This document shows, piece after piece, positions 20,455 through 29,651 of a stretch of DNA of 64,000 nucleotides (position 1 is the stretch's first letter; each line of letters starts with the position of its first letter). The notes under the pieces were generated by a model that saw nothing but the letters and a program-made list of their open reading frames with translations, was not told where the DNA came from and did not search any database. The DNA comes from Pseudalkalibacillus hwajinpoensis (lineage in GTDB: Bacteria; Bacillota; Bacilli; Bacillales; Guptibacillaceae): positions 1,178,001 through 1,242,000 of the forward strand of contig NZ_JADFCM010000008.1 of the NCBI RefSeq assembly GCF_015234585.1, given 5' to 3'. Position numbers and translations under genes: made by a program.

Positions 20455-21509
20455 AGTTATTAAAAGGGAAGTGGTCTGGCATTACAGTGCCGTTGCTTTC
20501 AGTAGCACTAGGATTACTCGTTGGCGGTATTATTATGCTTGTTAGTGGATACAACCCGATTGTTGCTTACGCAGCATTGTTTAACGGGATATTCTCCAAT
20601 ACGTATGTAATGGGTGAAACCGTTCGGCAAATGACGCCGCTTATTTTGTCTGGTCTAGCGGTTGCGTTTGCTTTCCGTACAGGGCTGTTTAATATCGGAG
20701 TAGAAGGCCAACTATTAGTTGGGTGGCTTGCATCGGTTTATATTGGTTTACAGTTTGAAGGACTAAGTCCTATTGTTCACATTCCACTCGCTATTTTAGC
20801 GGCAGGTCTTGCCGGAGCTCTCTGGGCATTTGTACCTGGTTTCTTGAAAGCAAAATATCATGTACATGAAGTTATTACGACGATCATGATGAACTATGTA
20901 GCCCTTCATGTTGTGAACGCGATTATTCGTACGTATTTACTTGCTCCTGGCGAGCGAACGGATCAAATTAATGCATCGGCTTCGTTGCAATCTCCGTTTC
21001 TAGAATCGATTACGGATTTTTCACGTCTTCATTATGGTTTTGTAGTGGCGATTATCGGAGCAATTATTATGTGGTTCCTTCTTTGGAAAACGACGACAGG
21101 GTACGAACTTCGCTCTGTTGGTTTTAATAAATATGCTTCAGAATATGCAGGAATTAATGTTCAACGCAACATTGTCCTTTCTATGGTTATCTCCGGGGCT
21201 TTTGCAGGAGCGGCTGGGGCAATGGAAGGGCTTGGAACATACGGCTATATGACCGTTATGGCTGACTTTACAGGAGTTGGATTTGACGGAATCGCAGTTG
21301 CGCTTCTTGGTGCAAATGGTGCACTAGGTGTTGTTCTTGCTTCAGCGCTATTTGGCGGACTGAAAATTGGAGCTCTCAACATGCAGTCTGTGGCACAGGT
21401 ACCAACACAGTTAGTTGAAATCGTGATTGCGATGATTATTTTCTTTGTCGCATCCAGTTACTTGATTCACTGGATCAGCAACAGGGTGAGCAAAAGGGGG
21501 AAAATTTAA
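20451..21509 (+). CDS. nupP: Nucleoside ABC transporter permease 1
   Basis: 352-residue BPD_transp_2-family membrane protein with about 8-10 hydrophobic segments and the family motif GLAVAFAFRTGLFNIGVEGQLL. It overlaps nupO by 4 nt, and its stop shares one base with the nupQ start, so the three transporter genes are translated as a coupled set. It forms the channel with NupQ. Confidence 0.93.
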   Translation: MKLLKGKWSGITVPLLSVALGLLVGGIIMLVSGYNPIVAYAALFNGIFSNTYVMGETVRQMTPLILSGLAVAFAFRTGLFNIGVEGQLLVGWLASVYIGLQFEGLSPIVHIPLAILAAGLAGALWAFVPGFLKAKYHVHEVITTIMMNYVALHVVNAIIRTYLLAPGERTDQINASASLQSPFLESITDFSRLHYGFVVAIIGAIIMWFLLWKTTTGYELRSVGFNKYASEYAGINVQRNIVLSMVISGAFAGAAGAMEGLGTYGYMTVMADFTGVGFDGIAVALLGANGALGVVLASALFGGLKIGALNMQSVAQVPTQLVEIVIAMIIFFVASSYLIHWISNRVSKRGKI

Positions 21510-22471
21510 TGGATTTCATGCAGATTCTTCAGCTCATTATTCCTGCCGCTATTTTTTCAGCAGCTCCCCTGATTTTCACTGCTCTTGGTGGAGTATTCAG
21601 TGAACGGTCAGGTGTTGTTAACATTGGACTAGAAGGCTTAATGTTAATGGGGGCTTTCACGGGTGCGTTATTTACAATTCTAGGCGAACAGTGGGGAATG
21701 GGGGCAGCTTCACCTTGGTTTTCACTTGTTGTAGCGATTATCGTTGGAATGCTGTTCTCCTTGCTTCACGCTGTTGCAAGTATTTCGCTTAAAGCTGATC
21801 AGGTTGTAAGTGGCGTAGCCCTTAACTTCCTAGCTGCTGGTCTTGCAATCTTCCTTGTGAAGAAAATCTTTGACGCTGGTCAAACGCCAATTATTCAGGA
21901 ACGTATTTATAAAACGGATGTGCCTTTCTTAAGTGACATTCCGTTTATTGGACCATTGTTTTTCTCAAGTGCGTATTATACGTCATACATTGCGATCGTG
22001 CTAGCATTTGTCGTATGGTGGGTTCTCTATAAAACGCCGTTTGGTCTTCGTCTTCGCTCTGTTGGGGAGCACCCGATGGCTGCTGATACGATGGGAATCA
22101 ACGTGACAAAAATGCGCTATGTAGCGGTTATGCTAAGTGGTGGTTTTGCTGGTCTTGGTGGAGCAGTTTATGCGACATCGATTGCCGGTAACTTTAGCCA
22201 CGCAACGATTTCTGGACAAGGTTTTATGGCACTTGCTGCTATGATCTTTGGGAAGTGGCATCCGCTTGGCGCAATGGGAGCAGCCCTTTTCTTCGGTCTT
22301 GCTCAGTCGCTCAGTATTACTGGACAGCAGATTCCTGGTTTGAAAGAAATTCCAGAAGTTTATCTTCTAATCTCTCCTTATGTTTTAACTATTCTTGCCC
22401 TTGCAGGTCTAGTAGGACGAGCGGATGCGCCAAAAGCGATTGGCGAGCCGTATGAGAAAGGAAAGCGATAA
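21509..22471 (+). CDS. nupQ: Nucleoside ABC transporter permease 2
   Basis: 320-residue partner permease of the same family (VFSERSGVVNIGLEGLMLMGAF, then several membrane segments). AAAAGGGGG precedes the ATG. It is the last gene of the importer operon and is followed by a terminator and the tandem repeat array. Confidence 0.93.
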   Translation: MDFMQILQLIIPAAIFSAAPLIFTALGGVFSERSGVVNIGLEGLMLMGAFTGALFTILGEQWGMGAASPWFSLVVAIIVGMLFSLLHAVASISLKADQVVSGVALNFLAAGLAIFLVKKIFDAGQTPIIQERIYKTDVPFLSDIPFIGPLFFSSAYYTSYIAIVLAFVVWWVLYKTPFGLRLRSVGEHPMAADTMGINVTKMRYVAVMLSGGFAGLGGAVYATSIAGNFSHATISGQGFMALAAMIFGKWHPLGAMGAALFFGLAQSLSITGQQIPGLKEIPEVYLLISPYVLTILALAGLVGRADAPKAIGEPYEKGKR

Positions 22472-22480
22472 CGTTCGGGG

Positions 22481-22510
22481 AAAGCTCTTCGTGAAAACGG
22501 AGAGCTTTTT
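22481..22510 (+). terminator. Intrinsic terminator after nupQ
   Basis: AAAGCTCT/AGAGCTTT stem, 12-nt loop, TT tail. Confidence 0.8.
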
Positions 22511-22573
22511 CATATGGGTAGGTTTTTTGGGGGGGAGATGGTTCTGGGATTTTAATCTTTGTTTTTATACGTT

Positions 22574-23163
22574 CCTAGCTGCATCGCCCAGCCACTCGAT
22601 CGCTTCACCCAATAAAATGAACACAAAAAGCGTGTTCTAGTTCAAGAGCTCCAATATCTCCGTTTCTAAACGCTCGTCTTCGCTTTTCATGTCCAGCTAC
22701 GACTCGCAGAAACTGCGATATTTCGCTCTTTCACCAGAACACAAAAAGCGTGTTCTAGTTCAAGAGCTCCAATATCTCCGTTTCTAAACGCTCGTCTCCG
22801 CTTTTCGTGTCCAGCTGCAGTGAGCAGACACTTGGTCACTTCGCCCTATAACTCGAACACAAAGACCGTGTTCAATTTATAGGGCTCCAGTGCCTGTCGT
22901 GTCTAACCGCTCACTTTCGCTTTTCGTGTCTAGCTGCGCAGGCCAAATCCTCCGGCTGTTTCACCCAATCGAATGAGACAAAGAGCGTCTCAATCTCATG
23001 GGCTCCAACATCCTGCGGATTTAATCGGGCCCGCTTCGCTTTTCGTGTCCAGCTGCAGCCTCCAGACCCTCGGTCACTTCACCTTTCAACCTGAACACAA
23101 AGACCGTGTTCATTTTGAAAGGCTCCAGTGCCTGCCGGGTCTAAACGGAGGCTTCCGCTTTTC
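22574..23163 (+). repeat. Tandem array of five ~119-nt structured repeats
   Basis: This 800-nt gap (22472-23274) holds no credible gene. Five units, 22574-22688, 22689-22806, 22807-22925, 22926-23044 and 23045-23163, each begin near GTGTCYAGCTGC and end CGCTTTTC. Each unit can fold as outer stem, 4-nt bulge (AAAC/AACC/AATC), 6-bp middle stem, internal loop (TCGGTCACTTCA opposite CTCCAGTGCCTG), upper stem and an apical hairpin with a 7-nt loop. In unit 3 the arms are TGAGC/GCTCA, AGACAC/GTGTCT, CCCTATAA/TTATAGGG and GAACAC/GTGTTC. In unit 5 they are GCCTCC/GGAGGC, AGACCC/GGGTCT, CCTTTCAA/TTGAAAGG and TGAACAC/GTGTTCA. Stems change together, so the fold is conserved. Related elements recur at 47941. 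No transposase or CRISPR spacer is present. Confidence 0.9.
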
Positions 23164-23183
23164 TTTTAAAAAGTACTAATTGC

Positions 23184-23212
23184 TTACACTATTACACATA
23201 CTATGGTATAAA
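23184..23212 (+). promoter_or_regulatory. Candidate ymfF promoter just after the repeat array
   Basis: TTACAC (23184-23189), a 17-nt spacer and TATAAA (23207-23212) with an extended TGG upstream of the -10. It begins 21 nt after the last repeat unit. Confidence 0.5.
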
Positions 23213-23274
23213 GGGGGTAAGTTTCAGTTTCCTCTGATGGTAGTTAATGGATTTTTTAAAAAGGAGTGAGGTCA

Positions 23275-24552
23275 ATGGCTATTATCCCTCATGAGAAAAC
23301 CTCGTGCGGCGGTTTGACGCTACATAGGATACAAACGGATAAATATAAAACAACAACGGTAGTGGTTCAATTTAAGGCGCGTTTGACTGAAGAGACGGTA
23401 ACGGAGAGGGCTCTTTTGCCTCATGTGTTGCAAAGCGGGACGGAGAATTATCCTTCGTCTAAAGCAGTGAGGACTGAGCTTGAGAAGCTTTATGGTGCAA
23501 CGCTTGGTGTGGATCTTGCTAAGAAGGGCGATTTTCATATTATGACGTTCCGGATGGATTTTGCGAATGAGAAGTTCCTTTCGGAAGATGAACCTTTGTT
23601 CAAAAAAGCTCTTTCTCTCCTTTCAGAAGTAATCATGAATCCAAAAACGGATGGAACTAGTTTTGATTCTTCTATTGTGGATAAAGAAAAGCGTACGATG
23701 AAACAGCGTATTCAGTCTATTTATGATGATAAGATGCGTTTTGCTAATATGAGACTTACGCAAGAAATGTTTCCAAACGAAGCGTTTGGACTTCATGTAT
23801 ATGGGAAGAAAGAAGAAGTCGATCGTGTAACGGCTAAATCCCTTTATGATTTCTACAAAAAAGTTTGTGCTGAAGATGAGATTGATCTTTATTTAGTTGG
23901 CAATTTAGAGGGAGTTCATGCTGAAGAGGTCGTTAAGGAACTATTTCCTTTTAAAGAACGGACCGATCGTGGCTCTGAGGCGACACAAAAAGCGTCACTT
24001 GATGTAGAAGAGAAAGAAATCTTAGAAACACAGGAAATTAAGCAAGGAAAGCTTCACATGGGCTTTCGTTCAGGCGTTGGGTATGCTGACGATGAATATT
24101 TTGCTCTTCAAGTGTTTAACGGCATGTTTGGCGGTTTCTCGCATTCTAAGCTGTTCCGAAACGTGCGTGAGAAAGAAAGTCTCGCTTATTATGCAGCTTC
24201 ACGTTATGAAAGCCACAAAGGTTTAATTATCGTGATGTCTGGAATTGAATTTAAAAACTATAAGAAAACGGTTGATATCATTAAAGAACAGCTTACAGCG
24301 ATGAGAAATGGCGAATTTAATGAAGAAGAAATGAAGCAAACGAAAACAATGATTCGTAATCAGCTGCTTGAAACCGTCGATGATGCGAAGGGCATGGTGG
24401 AACTTCTTTACCATGGTGTCGTTTCTCAAAAGCTACGCACCATTGAGGAGTGGCTCGACGGAGTCGAAGCTGTAACCAAAGAGGACATTCTAGCAGTTGC
24501 GGATAAGGTTAAGCTTGATACCGTTTATTTCTTAAAAGGCGAGGAGGCTTAA
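23275..24552 (+). CDS. ymfF: YmfF, M16-family peptidase-like subunit without zinc motif
   Basis: 425-residue insulinase-family protein. At the position of HxxEH it reads ALLPHVLQSGTENYPSS, so the zinc ligands are absent and it is expected to be the inactive partner of a heterodimer with YmfH, as in other paired M16 proteins. The second-half motif GGFSHSKLFRNVREKESLAYY is kept. The ATG at 23275 lies 8 nt after AAGGAG. It is followed by ymfH after only 2 nt. Confidence 0.9.
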   Translation: MAIIPHEKTSCGGLTLHRIQTDKYKTTTVVVQFKARLTEETVTERALLPHVLQSGTENYPSSKAVRTELEKLYGATLGVDLAKKGDFHIMTFRMDFANEKFLSEDEPLFKKALSLLSEVIMNPKTDGTSFDSSIVDKEKRTMKQRIQSIYDDKMRFANMRLTQEMFPNEAFGLHVYGKKEEVDRVTAKSLYDFYKKVCAEDEIDLYLVGNLEGVHAEEVVKELFPFKERTDRGSEATQKASLDVEEKEILETQEIKQGKLHMGFRSGVGYADDEYFALQVFNGMFGGFSHSKLFRNVREKESLAYYAASRYESHKGLIIVMSGIEFKNYKKTVDIIKEQLTAMRNGEFNEEEMKQTKTMIRNQLLETVDDAKGMVELLYHGVVSQKLRTIEEWLDGVEAVTKEDILAVADKVKLDTVYFLKGEEA

Positions 24553-24554
24553 TC

Positions 24555-25841
24555 ATGAAAACTATTCCATTTAACCAACTACAAGAGACTCTTTACCACC
24601 AAACGATGGACAACGGACTTGATGTGTATGTCCTTCCGAAAAAAGGTTTTAACAAAACTTATGCAACGTTTACGACAAAATATGGTTCGGTTGATAATCA
24701 TTTCGTACCATTAAACGGTTCGGAGAATGTTCAAGTTCCCGATGGCATTGCTCATTTCCTTGAGCACAAAATGTTTGAGAAGGAAGATCGGGATGTGTTT
24801 CAAGATTTTAGTAAACAAGGTGCTTCATCAAATGCCTTTACGTCGTTTACACGCACGGCCTACTTGTTTTCAACAACACAGAACGTGATGCAAAACCTTG
24901 AAACACTTGTTAATTTTGTTCAAGATCCGTACTTTAGTGACCAAAGTGTTGAAAAGGAAAAGGGGATTATCGGTCAGGAAATTGAAATGTATAATGACAA
25001 TTCCGACTGGCGCGCGTATTTTGGTGTGATTGAAAATATGTTCCATCATCATCCTGTTAAAATTGATATTGCTGGGACGATCGAATCCATCGCCAAAATC
25101 ACGAAAGAATCTTTATATACGTGCTATGAAACGTTCTATCATCCATCAAATATGGTGCTATTCGTTGTTGGTGCCGTGGAACCGAATGAAATCATGTCCT
25201 TTGTAGAGAAAAATCAGGCGGCGAAATCTTACAAAGATCAGCCACCGATTGAACGATTTTTTGATGAGGAACCTCAAAAGGTGGCAGAGAAGAAGAAAGT
25301 TCTTCCGATGTCTGTACAAGTGGCGAAGTGCCTCGTTGGATTTAAAGAACCAAATCCAGGGCGTCAGGGAGAGGATCTTCTGAAGCACGAGCTTTCCATT
25401 AATCTTGCGCTTGATTTGATGTTCGGACAGAGCTCGGAGAATTACGAGAAGCTTTATAATGAAGGACTTATTGATCAGAGCTTTTCGTATGATTTTACAG
25501 AAGAAGAGAAGTTCGGTTTCTCCATCTTAGGAAGCAATACAAGCTCACCAGATGAGCTAGCTGATCGTTTGTTTTCAATGATTCAATCGTTTAAGAATGA
25601 GTCAGTTGATACGGATCAGCTCGAGCGAATCCGTAAGAAAAAGATCGGTAGTTTCTTACGAGCATTGAATTCTCCAGAATTTATTGCGAATCAATTCACA
25701 CGCTATCGCTTTAATGACATGGATTTATTTGAAGTTGTTCCAATGCTTGAGTCAATTACAGCGAAAGACATTGAAGAGGCGGTTAAGGGACACTTTGCTG
25801 AAGAATCATTTACAGTATGTCAGGTCGTTCCAAAATCCTAG
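24555..25841 (+). CDS. ymfH: YmfH, M16-family zinc metallopeptidase
   Basis: 428-residue M16 peptidase with intact HFLEH (GIAHFLEHKMFEKED) and a downstream Glu region (GIIGQEIEMYNDNSDWRAY). It would provide the catalytic half of a YmfF-YmfH pair. The two genes are almost contiguous, and a terminator follows. The natural substrate is unknown. Confidence 0.91.
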   Translation: MKTIPFNQLQETLYHQTMDNGLDVYVLPKKGFNKTYATFTTKYGSVDNHFVPLNGSENVQVPDGIAHFLEHKMFEKEDRDVFQDFSKQGASSNAFTSFTRTAYLFSTTQNVMQNLETLVNFVQDPYFSDQSVEKEKGIIGQEIEMYNDNSDWRAYFGVIENMFHHHPVKIDIAGTIESIAKITKESLYTCYETFYHPSNMVLFVVGAVEPNEIMSFVEKNQAAKSYKDQPPIERFFDEEPQKVAEKKKVLPMSVQVAKCLVGFKEPNPGRQGEDLLKHELSINLALDLMFGQSSENYEKLYNEGLIDQSFSYDFTEEEKFGFSILGSNTSSPDELADRLFSMIQSFKNESVDTDQLERIRKKKIGSFLRALNSPEFIANQFTRYRFNDMDLFEVVPMLESITAKDIEEAVKGHFAEESFTVCQVVPKS

Positions 25842-25842
25842 A

Positions 25843-25866
25843 AAGCACCCAACTGGGTGCTTTTTC
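25843..25866 (+). terminator. Intrinsic terminator after ymfH
   Basis: AAAGCACCCA/TGGGTGCTTT, 10-bp stem with a minimal AC loop and T-tail. Confidence 0.85.
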
Positions 25867-25924
25867 ACTGATCTTTAAATTGAAAATTAGTGATGAGATG
25901 AGTTTAAAGAAAGGGAGATACTTA

Positions 25925-26635
25925 GTGAAAGATGTTTTAATAACCGGGGCGAGCGGCGGGATTGGTAAGGCCATTGCTGCTGCATATATTCATAAAGGTG
26001 AGCAGGTATATGCTCATTTTCACAAAAATGAACGTTCTATTCTTGAATTAAAGGCAGCATATCCGGAGGCGAATCTATTTCCAGTACAGGCGGATTTAGC
26101 TAGTAAGGATGGAGCGCGTCACTTAACAGAGCAAGTACAGGGCATCGACACCCTTATTCTAAACGCTGGCAACAGTTTTTTTGGCTTATTGACCGATATG
26201 TCGGATACAGAAATTGAAGCGATGATTCAGCTGCAATTAACCTCGTCCATTAAGCTTGCAAAGCACTATATCAATGAAATGGTTCGAAAGAAAAGCGGTT
26301 CAATTATTGTAGTTTCTTCTGTATTTGGATTAACAGGCGCATCATGTGAAGTTGTCTACTCCTCTGTTAAAGGCGGACTAAATGCGTTTGTAAAGGGTCT
26401 TGCGAAAGAGTTAGGTCCAAGCGGAATTCGAGTGAACGCTGTGGCACCTGGCTATATTACAACTGAAATGAATGCGCGTTTGACAGGAGAGGACGAACAA
26501 TTGTTAGTCGATGACATTCCAATGGGGCGAGCTGGACAGCCTGAGGAAGTGGCATCGCTCATTTCTTTTCTAGATTCCGATCAAGCTTCTTACATAAGCG
26601 GTCAAATTATTTCAGTTGATGGTGCCTGGCTGTAA
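25925..26635 (+). CDS. ymfI: YmfI, short-chain dehydrogenase/reductase (3-oxoacyl-ACP reductase-like)
   Basis: 236-residue classical SDR: cofactor motif TGASGGIGKA, NAG motif LILNAGNS, catalytic Ser (VVSSVFG) and YxxxK (YSSVK), then PG motif VAPGYITTEM. The GTG at 25925 is preferred because AAAGGGAGA precedes it and the product begins at the Rossmann strand (VKDVLITGASGG). The 36-codon upstream extension runs through the ymfH terminator and was rejected. The substrate is unknown; the FabG-like label is by similarity only. Confidence 0.88.
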   Translation: MKDVLITGASGGIGKAIAAAYIHKGEQVYAHFHKNERSILELKAAYPEANLFPVQADLASKDGARHLTEQVQGIDTLILNAGNSFFGLLTDMSDTEIEAMIQLQLTSSIKLAKHYINEMVRKKSGSIIVVSSVFGLTGASCEVVYSSVKGGLNAFVKGLAKELGPSGIRVNAVAPGYITTEMNARLTGEDEQLLVDDIPMGRAGQPEEVASLISFLDSDQASYISGQIISVDGAWL

Positions 26636-26704
26636 AAAACGATGCATAATGTCCTTTCCTTCGAGACAACATATAGGTGATGACTTGATAAAGGAGGGAT
26701 ATAG

Positions 26705-26956
26705 ATGTCTGTACTAGATAATTTTGAATCGTGGAAAGGGTTCTTGCACGATCGCTTAAATCAGGGCGAACAGCAAGGACTTTCTCATGAAGTTGTCTCA
26801 GATGTTGCTTACCAGATCGGCGGATACCTTGCTGATGGAGTAAAAGCGAAAAATGATCAAGAACAGCTTCTTGCTGACTTATGGCATGTAGCTAGCGAAG
26901 AAGAACAGCATGCGATCGCAAATATGATGGTTAAGCTTGTTCAAAACGAAAGATAA
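26705..26956 (+). CDS. ymfJ: YmfJ, DUF3243 family protein
   Basis: 83-residue acidic protein of the DUF3243 family (SVLDNFESWKGFLHDRLNQGE, YQIGGYLADGVKAKN). AAAGGAGGGA lies before the ATG. Function is unknown. It occupies the same place between ymfI and ymfK as in B. subtilis. Confidence 0.9.
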   Translation: MSVLDNFESWKGFLHDRLNQGEQQGLSHEVVSDVAYQIGGYLADGVKAKNDQEQLLADLWHVASEEEQHAIANMMVKLVQNER

Positions 26957-26968
26957 ATGATTTTTTAC

Positions 26969-26999
26969 AGAAGGAGGGTGTCTATACACCCTTCTTTTT
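26969..26999 (+). terminator. Intrinsic terminator after ymfJ
   Basis: AGAAGGaGGGTGT paired with ACACCCTTCT (one bulge), CTAT loop, TTTTTC tail. Confidence 0.75.
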
Positions 27000-27122
27000 C
27001 TATGAAATGGAACAAATGATGTAAGAAAAGTAAATAAAATCCCGATTCATCTCTTTTAACCTTTATGAAAATCATTTATGATTAAAGGAACATAGGAAAT
27101 TTGTGGCTAAAGGAGTTGGCAT

Positions 27123-27905
27123 ATGGAGAAGAAGGAATGGTATCTTGAATATGAAATTCATAAAAACAGACCGGGTCTTCTTGGAGACGTGGCGTCCTTA
27201 TTAGGAATGCTTGGCATTAACATTATAACGATTAATGGTGTCGATGATATGCGAAGAGGCTTGCTTCTTCTGGTTGATGAAATACAGCAAATTGAGCGTT
27301 TGGAATCTATTCTGAATACAATGGACAATATTACTGTTACGAAGATGCGAGAACCGAAATTGCGAGATCGTCTTGCTGTTCGGCATGGTAGGTACATACA
27401 GCGTGATGCGGATGACAAGAAAACGTTTCGTTTTATTCGAGACGAGCTTGGACTACTTGTTGATTTTCTAGCAGAAATTTTTAAACAAGATGGTCATAAG
27501 CTTGTTGGGATAAGAGGGATGCCGCGTGTTGGCAAAACTGAGTCCATCGTTGCTTCAAGTGTTTGTGCGAACAAGCGTTGGGTGTTTTTATCTTCAACGA
27601 TGTTGAAACAAACGGTTCGAACGCAAGTCGCTGACGATGAATTAAACAGTGATCATATTTTTTTAATTGATGGGATTGTATCTGCGAGACGAGCGTCTGA
27701 ACGGCATTGGCAGGTGCTTCGTGATATTATGAGGCTACCAGCAACAAAGGTTGTCGAGCATCCTGATATATTTGTTCAAGAAACAGAGTATACGATGAAC
27801 GATTTTGATTATATAATTGAATTGCGAGACGATCCGGAACAAGAAATTACATATCAGGTAATTGAAAATCAATCTTCTGGATTTTCAAGCTTAGACTTTA
27901 ACTAA
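27123..27905 (+). CDS. ymfK: YmfK, DUF3388 family protein with ACT-like N-terminus
   Basis: 260 residues. The first roughly 75 resemble an ACT domain (KNRPGLLGDVASLLGMLGINIITINGVDD), and a P-loop-like GIRGMPRVGKTES lies near residue 140. This is the architecture of the DUF3388 family. Such a mix suggests a ligand-sensing ATP-binding protein, but no activity is established. It lies between ymfJ and rodZ, 17 nt upstream of the latter. Confidence 0.88.
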   Translation: MEKKEWYLEYEIHKNRPGLLGDVASLLGMLGINIITINGVDDMRRGLLLLVDEIQQIERLESILNTMDNITVTKMREPKLRDRLAVRHGRYIQRDADDKKTFRFIRDELGLLVDFLAEIFKQDGHKLVGIRGMPRVGKTESIVASSVCANKRWVFLSSTMLKQTVRTQVADDELNSDHIFLIDGIVSARRASERHWQVLRDIMRLPATKVVEHPDIFVQETEYTMNDFDYIIELRDDPEQEITYQVIENQSSGFSSLDFN

Positions 27906-27922
27906 TTGGTAGGTGTTTTTCA

Positions 27923-28852
27923 TTGACAGAGCTAGGTCAACGTCTGAAAGAGGCTCGAAACGATAAGGGATTATCAATCGAGGAAATTCAGTCCATTACA
28001 AAGATTCAGAAACGCTATCTTCATGCGATTGAAGAAGGAAATTACGAACTGCTTCCAGGTAATTTTTATACGCGTGCATTTATTAAAAACTATGCGGAAG
28101 CAGTTGGCTTTAACGGAGAGGAATTTCTTGAGGAATATGCTTCAGAGATCCCTAAAGCAAGTGCAGATGTGCCGGAGAGTTTACCACCAAGGAAAATGAG
28201 AAGGCCATCTCAGCCAAGCAAATCTTCATCAGCTTCTTCCAAATGGTCTTCCGTATTTCCGTCTATACTTGTTATTTTGTTGATTGTAGGCGTGGCAGCA
28301 TTGATCTGGTATGTTGTCCAAAGCGGTGATCAAACAACAAACCAGAATGCTACAACGAACCAGGCGGAGGAACAAATTTCTAGCGATGAGAACAGCGGCA
28401 GTGCACCAGATTCAGATGAAGTGAGCGACTCTGAAAACGATGCATCTTCTGAGAAACCTGAAGAGGAACCGAAAGAAGATGAAGAAAAGGAAAAAGAAGA
28501 GCCTGCTGAAGAACCTGAAGAAGAGCCTGCTCCTGAAATGGAAATTAAGAAGGTAGACAGCAGCGCTGATCGTTCTACTTATGAGATTACGAATGCAAAG
28601 AAGTTTGAAGTGAAGTTAGAAGCATCAGGCAGTAGTTGGGTCGCTCTAACTGGCGCTAGTGATAAGAAGTACGTATACGAAAGTCTTGCCAAAGGGAAAG
28701 ACGTGACGGAAGACTTATCAAGTGAAGCTTCAGCAACACTTCGTTTAGGGAGTTCGCCAAATGTCGCAGTGTTTGTAAACGGGGAAAAGATTAAGATTCC
28801 GAAAGAACCTGTTGTTCAAAATGTGACGTTCAATTTCAAAAAAGCCGAGTAA
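27923..28852 (+). CDS. rodZ: RodZ-like cell-shape protein (YmfM)
   Basis: 309 residues: N-terminal helix-turn-helix (LGQRLKEARNDKGLSIEEIQ), basic linker, one membrane segment (about residues 112-133, VFPSILVILLIVGVAALIWY), a very acidic Glu/Asp/Ser-rich extracytoplasmic linker, and a C-terminal DUF4115 domain. It would link MreB to the membrane during elongation. TTG start with GGTAGGTG upstream. Next to pgsA, as in B. subtilis. Confidence 0.92.
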   Translation: MTELGQRLKEARNDKGLSIEEIQSITKIQKRYLHAIEEGNYELLPGNFYTRAFIKNYAEAVGFNGEEFLEEYASEIPKASADVPESLPPRKMRRPSQPSKSSSASSKWSSVFPSILVILLIVGVAALIWYVVQSGDQTTNQNATTNQAEEQISSDENSGSAPDSDEVSDSENDASSEKPEEEPKEDEEKEKEEPAEEPEEEPAPEMEIKKVDSSADRSTYEITNAKKFEVKLEASGSSWVALTGASDKKYVYESLAKGKDVTEDLSSEASATLRLGSSPNVAVFVNGEKIKIPKEPVVQNVTFNFKKAE

Positions 28853-28855
28853 GTT

Positions 28856-28890
28856 AAAGGAGTCATCTTGATTAGATGACTCCTTTTCTT
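28856..28890 (+). terminator. Intrinsic terminator after rodZ
   Basis: Perfect 13-bp stem AAAGGAGTCATCT/AGATGACTCCTTT with a 5-nt loop and T-rich tail. Confidence 0.92.
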
Positions 28891-29064
28891 ACGATTGGTA
28901 ATGGTGAAGTTTTCCTTTCTGCATGAAAGAAACAGTGTTAGAATAGAATACGATTTAGTGAGGGGAATTGGTACGCATCTTACAGCTAATGAAAACTGTT
29001 GAAGAAAGTGGCTCCCCCTTATCACATGATCTGATAGGTTAAATGACATTTAGGAGGAACACAC

Positions 29065-29643
29065 TTGAATTTGCCTAATAAAATTACAGTATCACGCATT
29101 TTTTTAATTCCTGTATTTCTAATTTTTCTTCTAGCGCCCTTACCGCTTGGTGAAACAGAAATAGCGGGAGCTGTCTTGCTAAATTCCCATTTAGTTGCTA
29201 CAGCGATCTTTATTTTCGCCTCAGTAACCGATTGGATTGACGGCTACATAGCTAGAAAGCATAACCTTGTCACGAATCTTGGGAAATTCCTGGATCCTCT
29301 GGCTGATAAACTGCTCGTTACGTCAGCCTTTGTCTCGCTTGTTGAGCTCGGTGCTGCGCCAGCATGGATTGTTGTCGTTATTCTTAGTCGTGAATTTGCC
29401 GTCACAGGGCTTAGGCTAGTTGCTTCTTCAGAAGGAGAAGTACTAGCGGCAAGCAACCTTGGTAAGTTAAAAACATGGATCCAAATTATCGCGATCATTG
29501 CTTTGTTAATTGAAAATGTGCCATTCGAAGCGATTGGTTTTCCTTTTGCAACGATTTCGCTATGGGCAGCACTTATTATTACAGTTTATTCTGGGTGGGA
29601 TTACTTTTCTAAAAATCGTCAGGTACTACTTAAATCACGTTAA
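29065..29643 (+). CDS. pgsA: CDP-diacylglycerol-glycerol-3-phosphate 3-phosphatidyltransferase
   Basis: Makes phosphatidylglycerophosphate, the committed step of phosphatidylglycerol synthesis. The 192-residue membrane enzyme has the CDP-alcohol phosphotransferase motif DWIDGYIARKHNLVTNLGKF followed by LDPLADK. TTG start preceded by TAGGAGGAAC. It is flanked by terminators on both sides, so it is a separate unit. Confidence 0.96.
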   Translation: MNLPNKITVSRIFLIPVFLIFLLAPLPLGETEIAGAVLLNSHLVATAIFIFASVTDWIDGYIARKHNLVTNLGKFLDPLADKLLVTSAFVSLVELGAAPAWIVVVILSREFAVTGLRLVASSEGEVLAASNLGKLKTWIQIIAIIALLIENVPFEAIGFPFATISLWAALIITVYSGWDYFSKNRQVLLKSR

Positions 29644-29651
29644 CACCCTAG

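Noticed and set aside
22425..22640. ORF of 71 codons after nupQ, and one of 68 codons at 22973-23179
   Set aside because: They run through the nupQ terminator or the structured repeats, have no ribosome binding site and no recognisable protein.
22574..23163. CRISPR array
   Set aside because: Units are about 119 nt, contiguous without spacers, internally palindromic and vary along their length; no cas genes.
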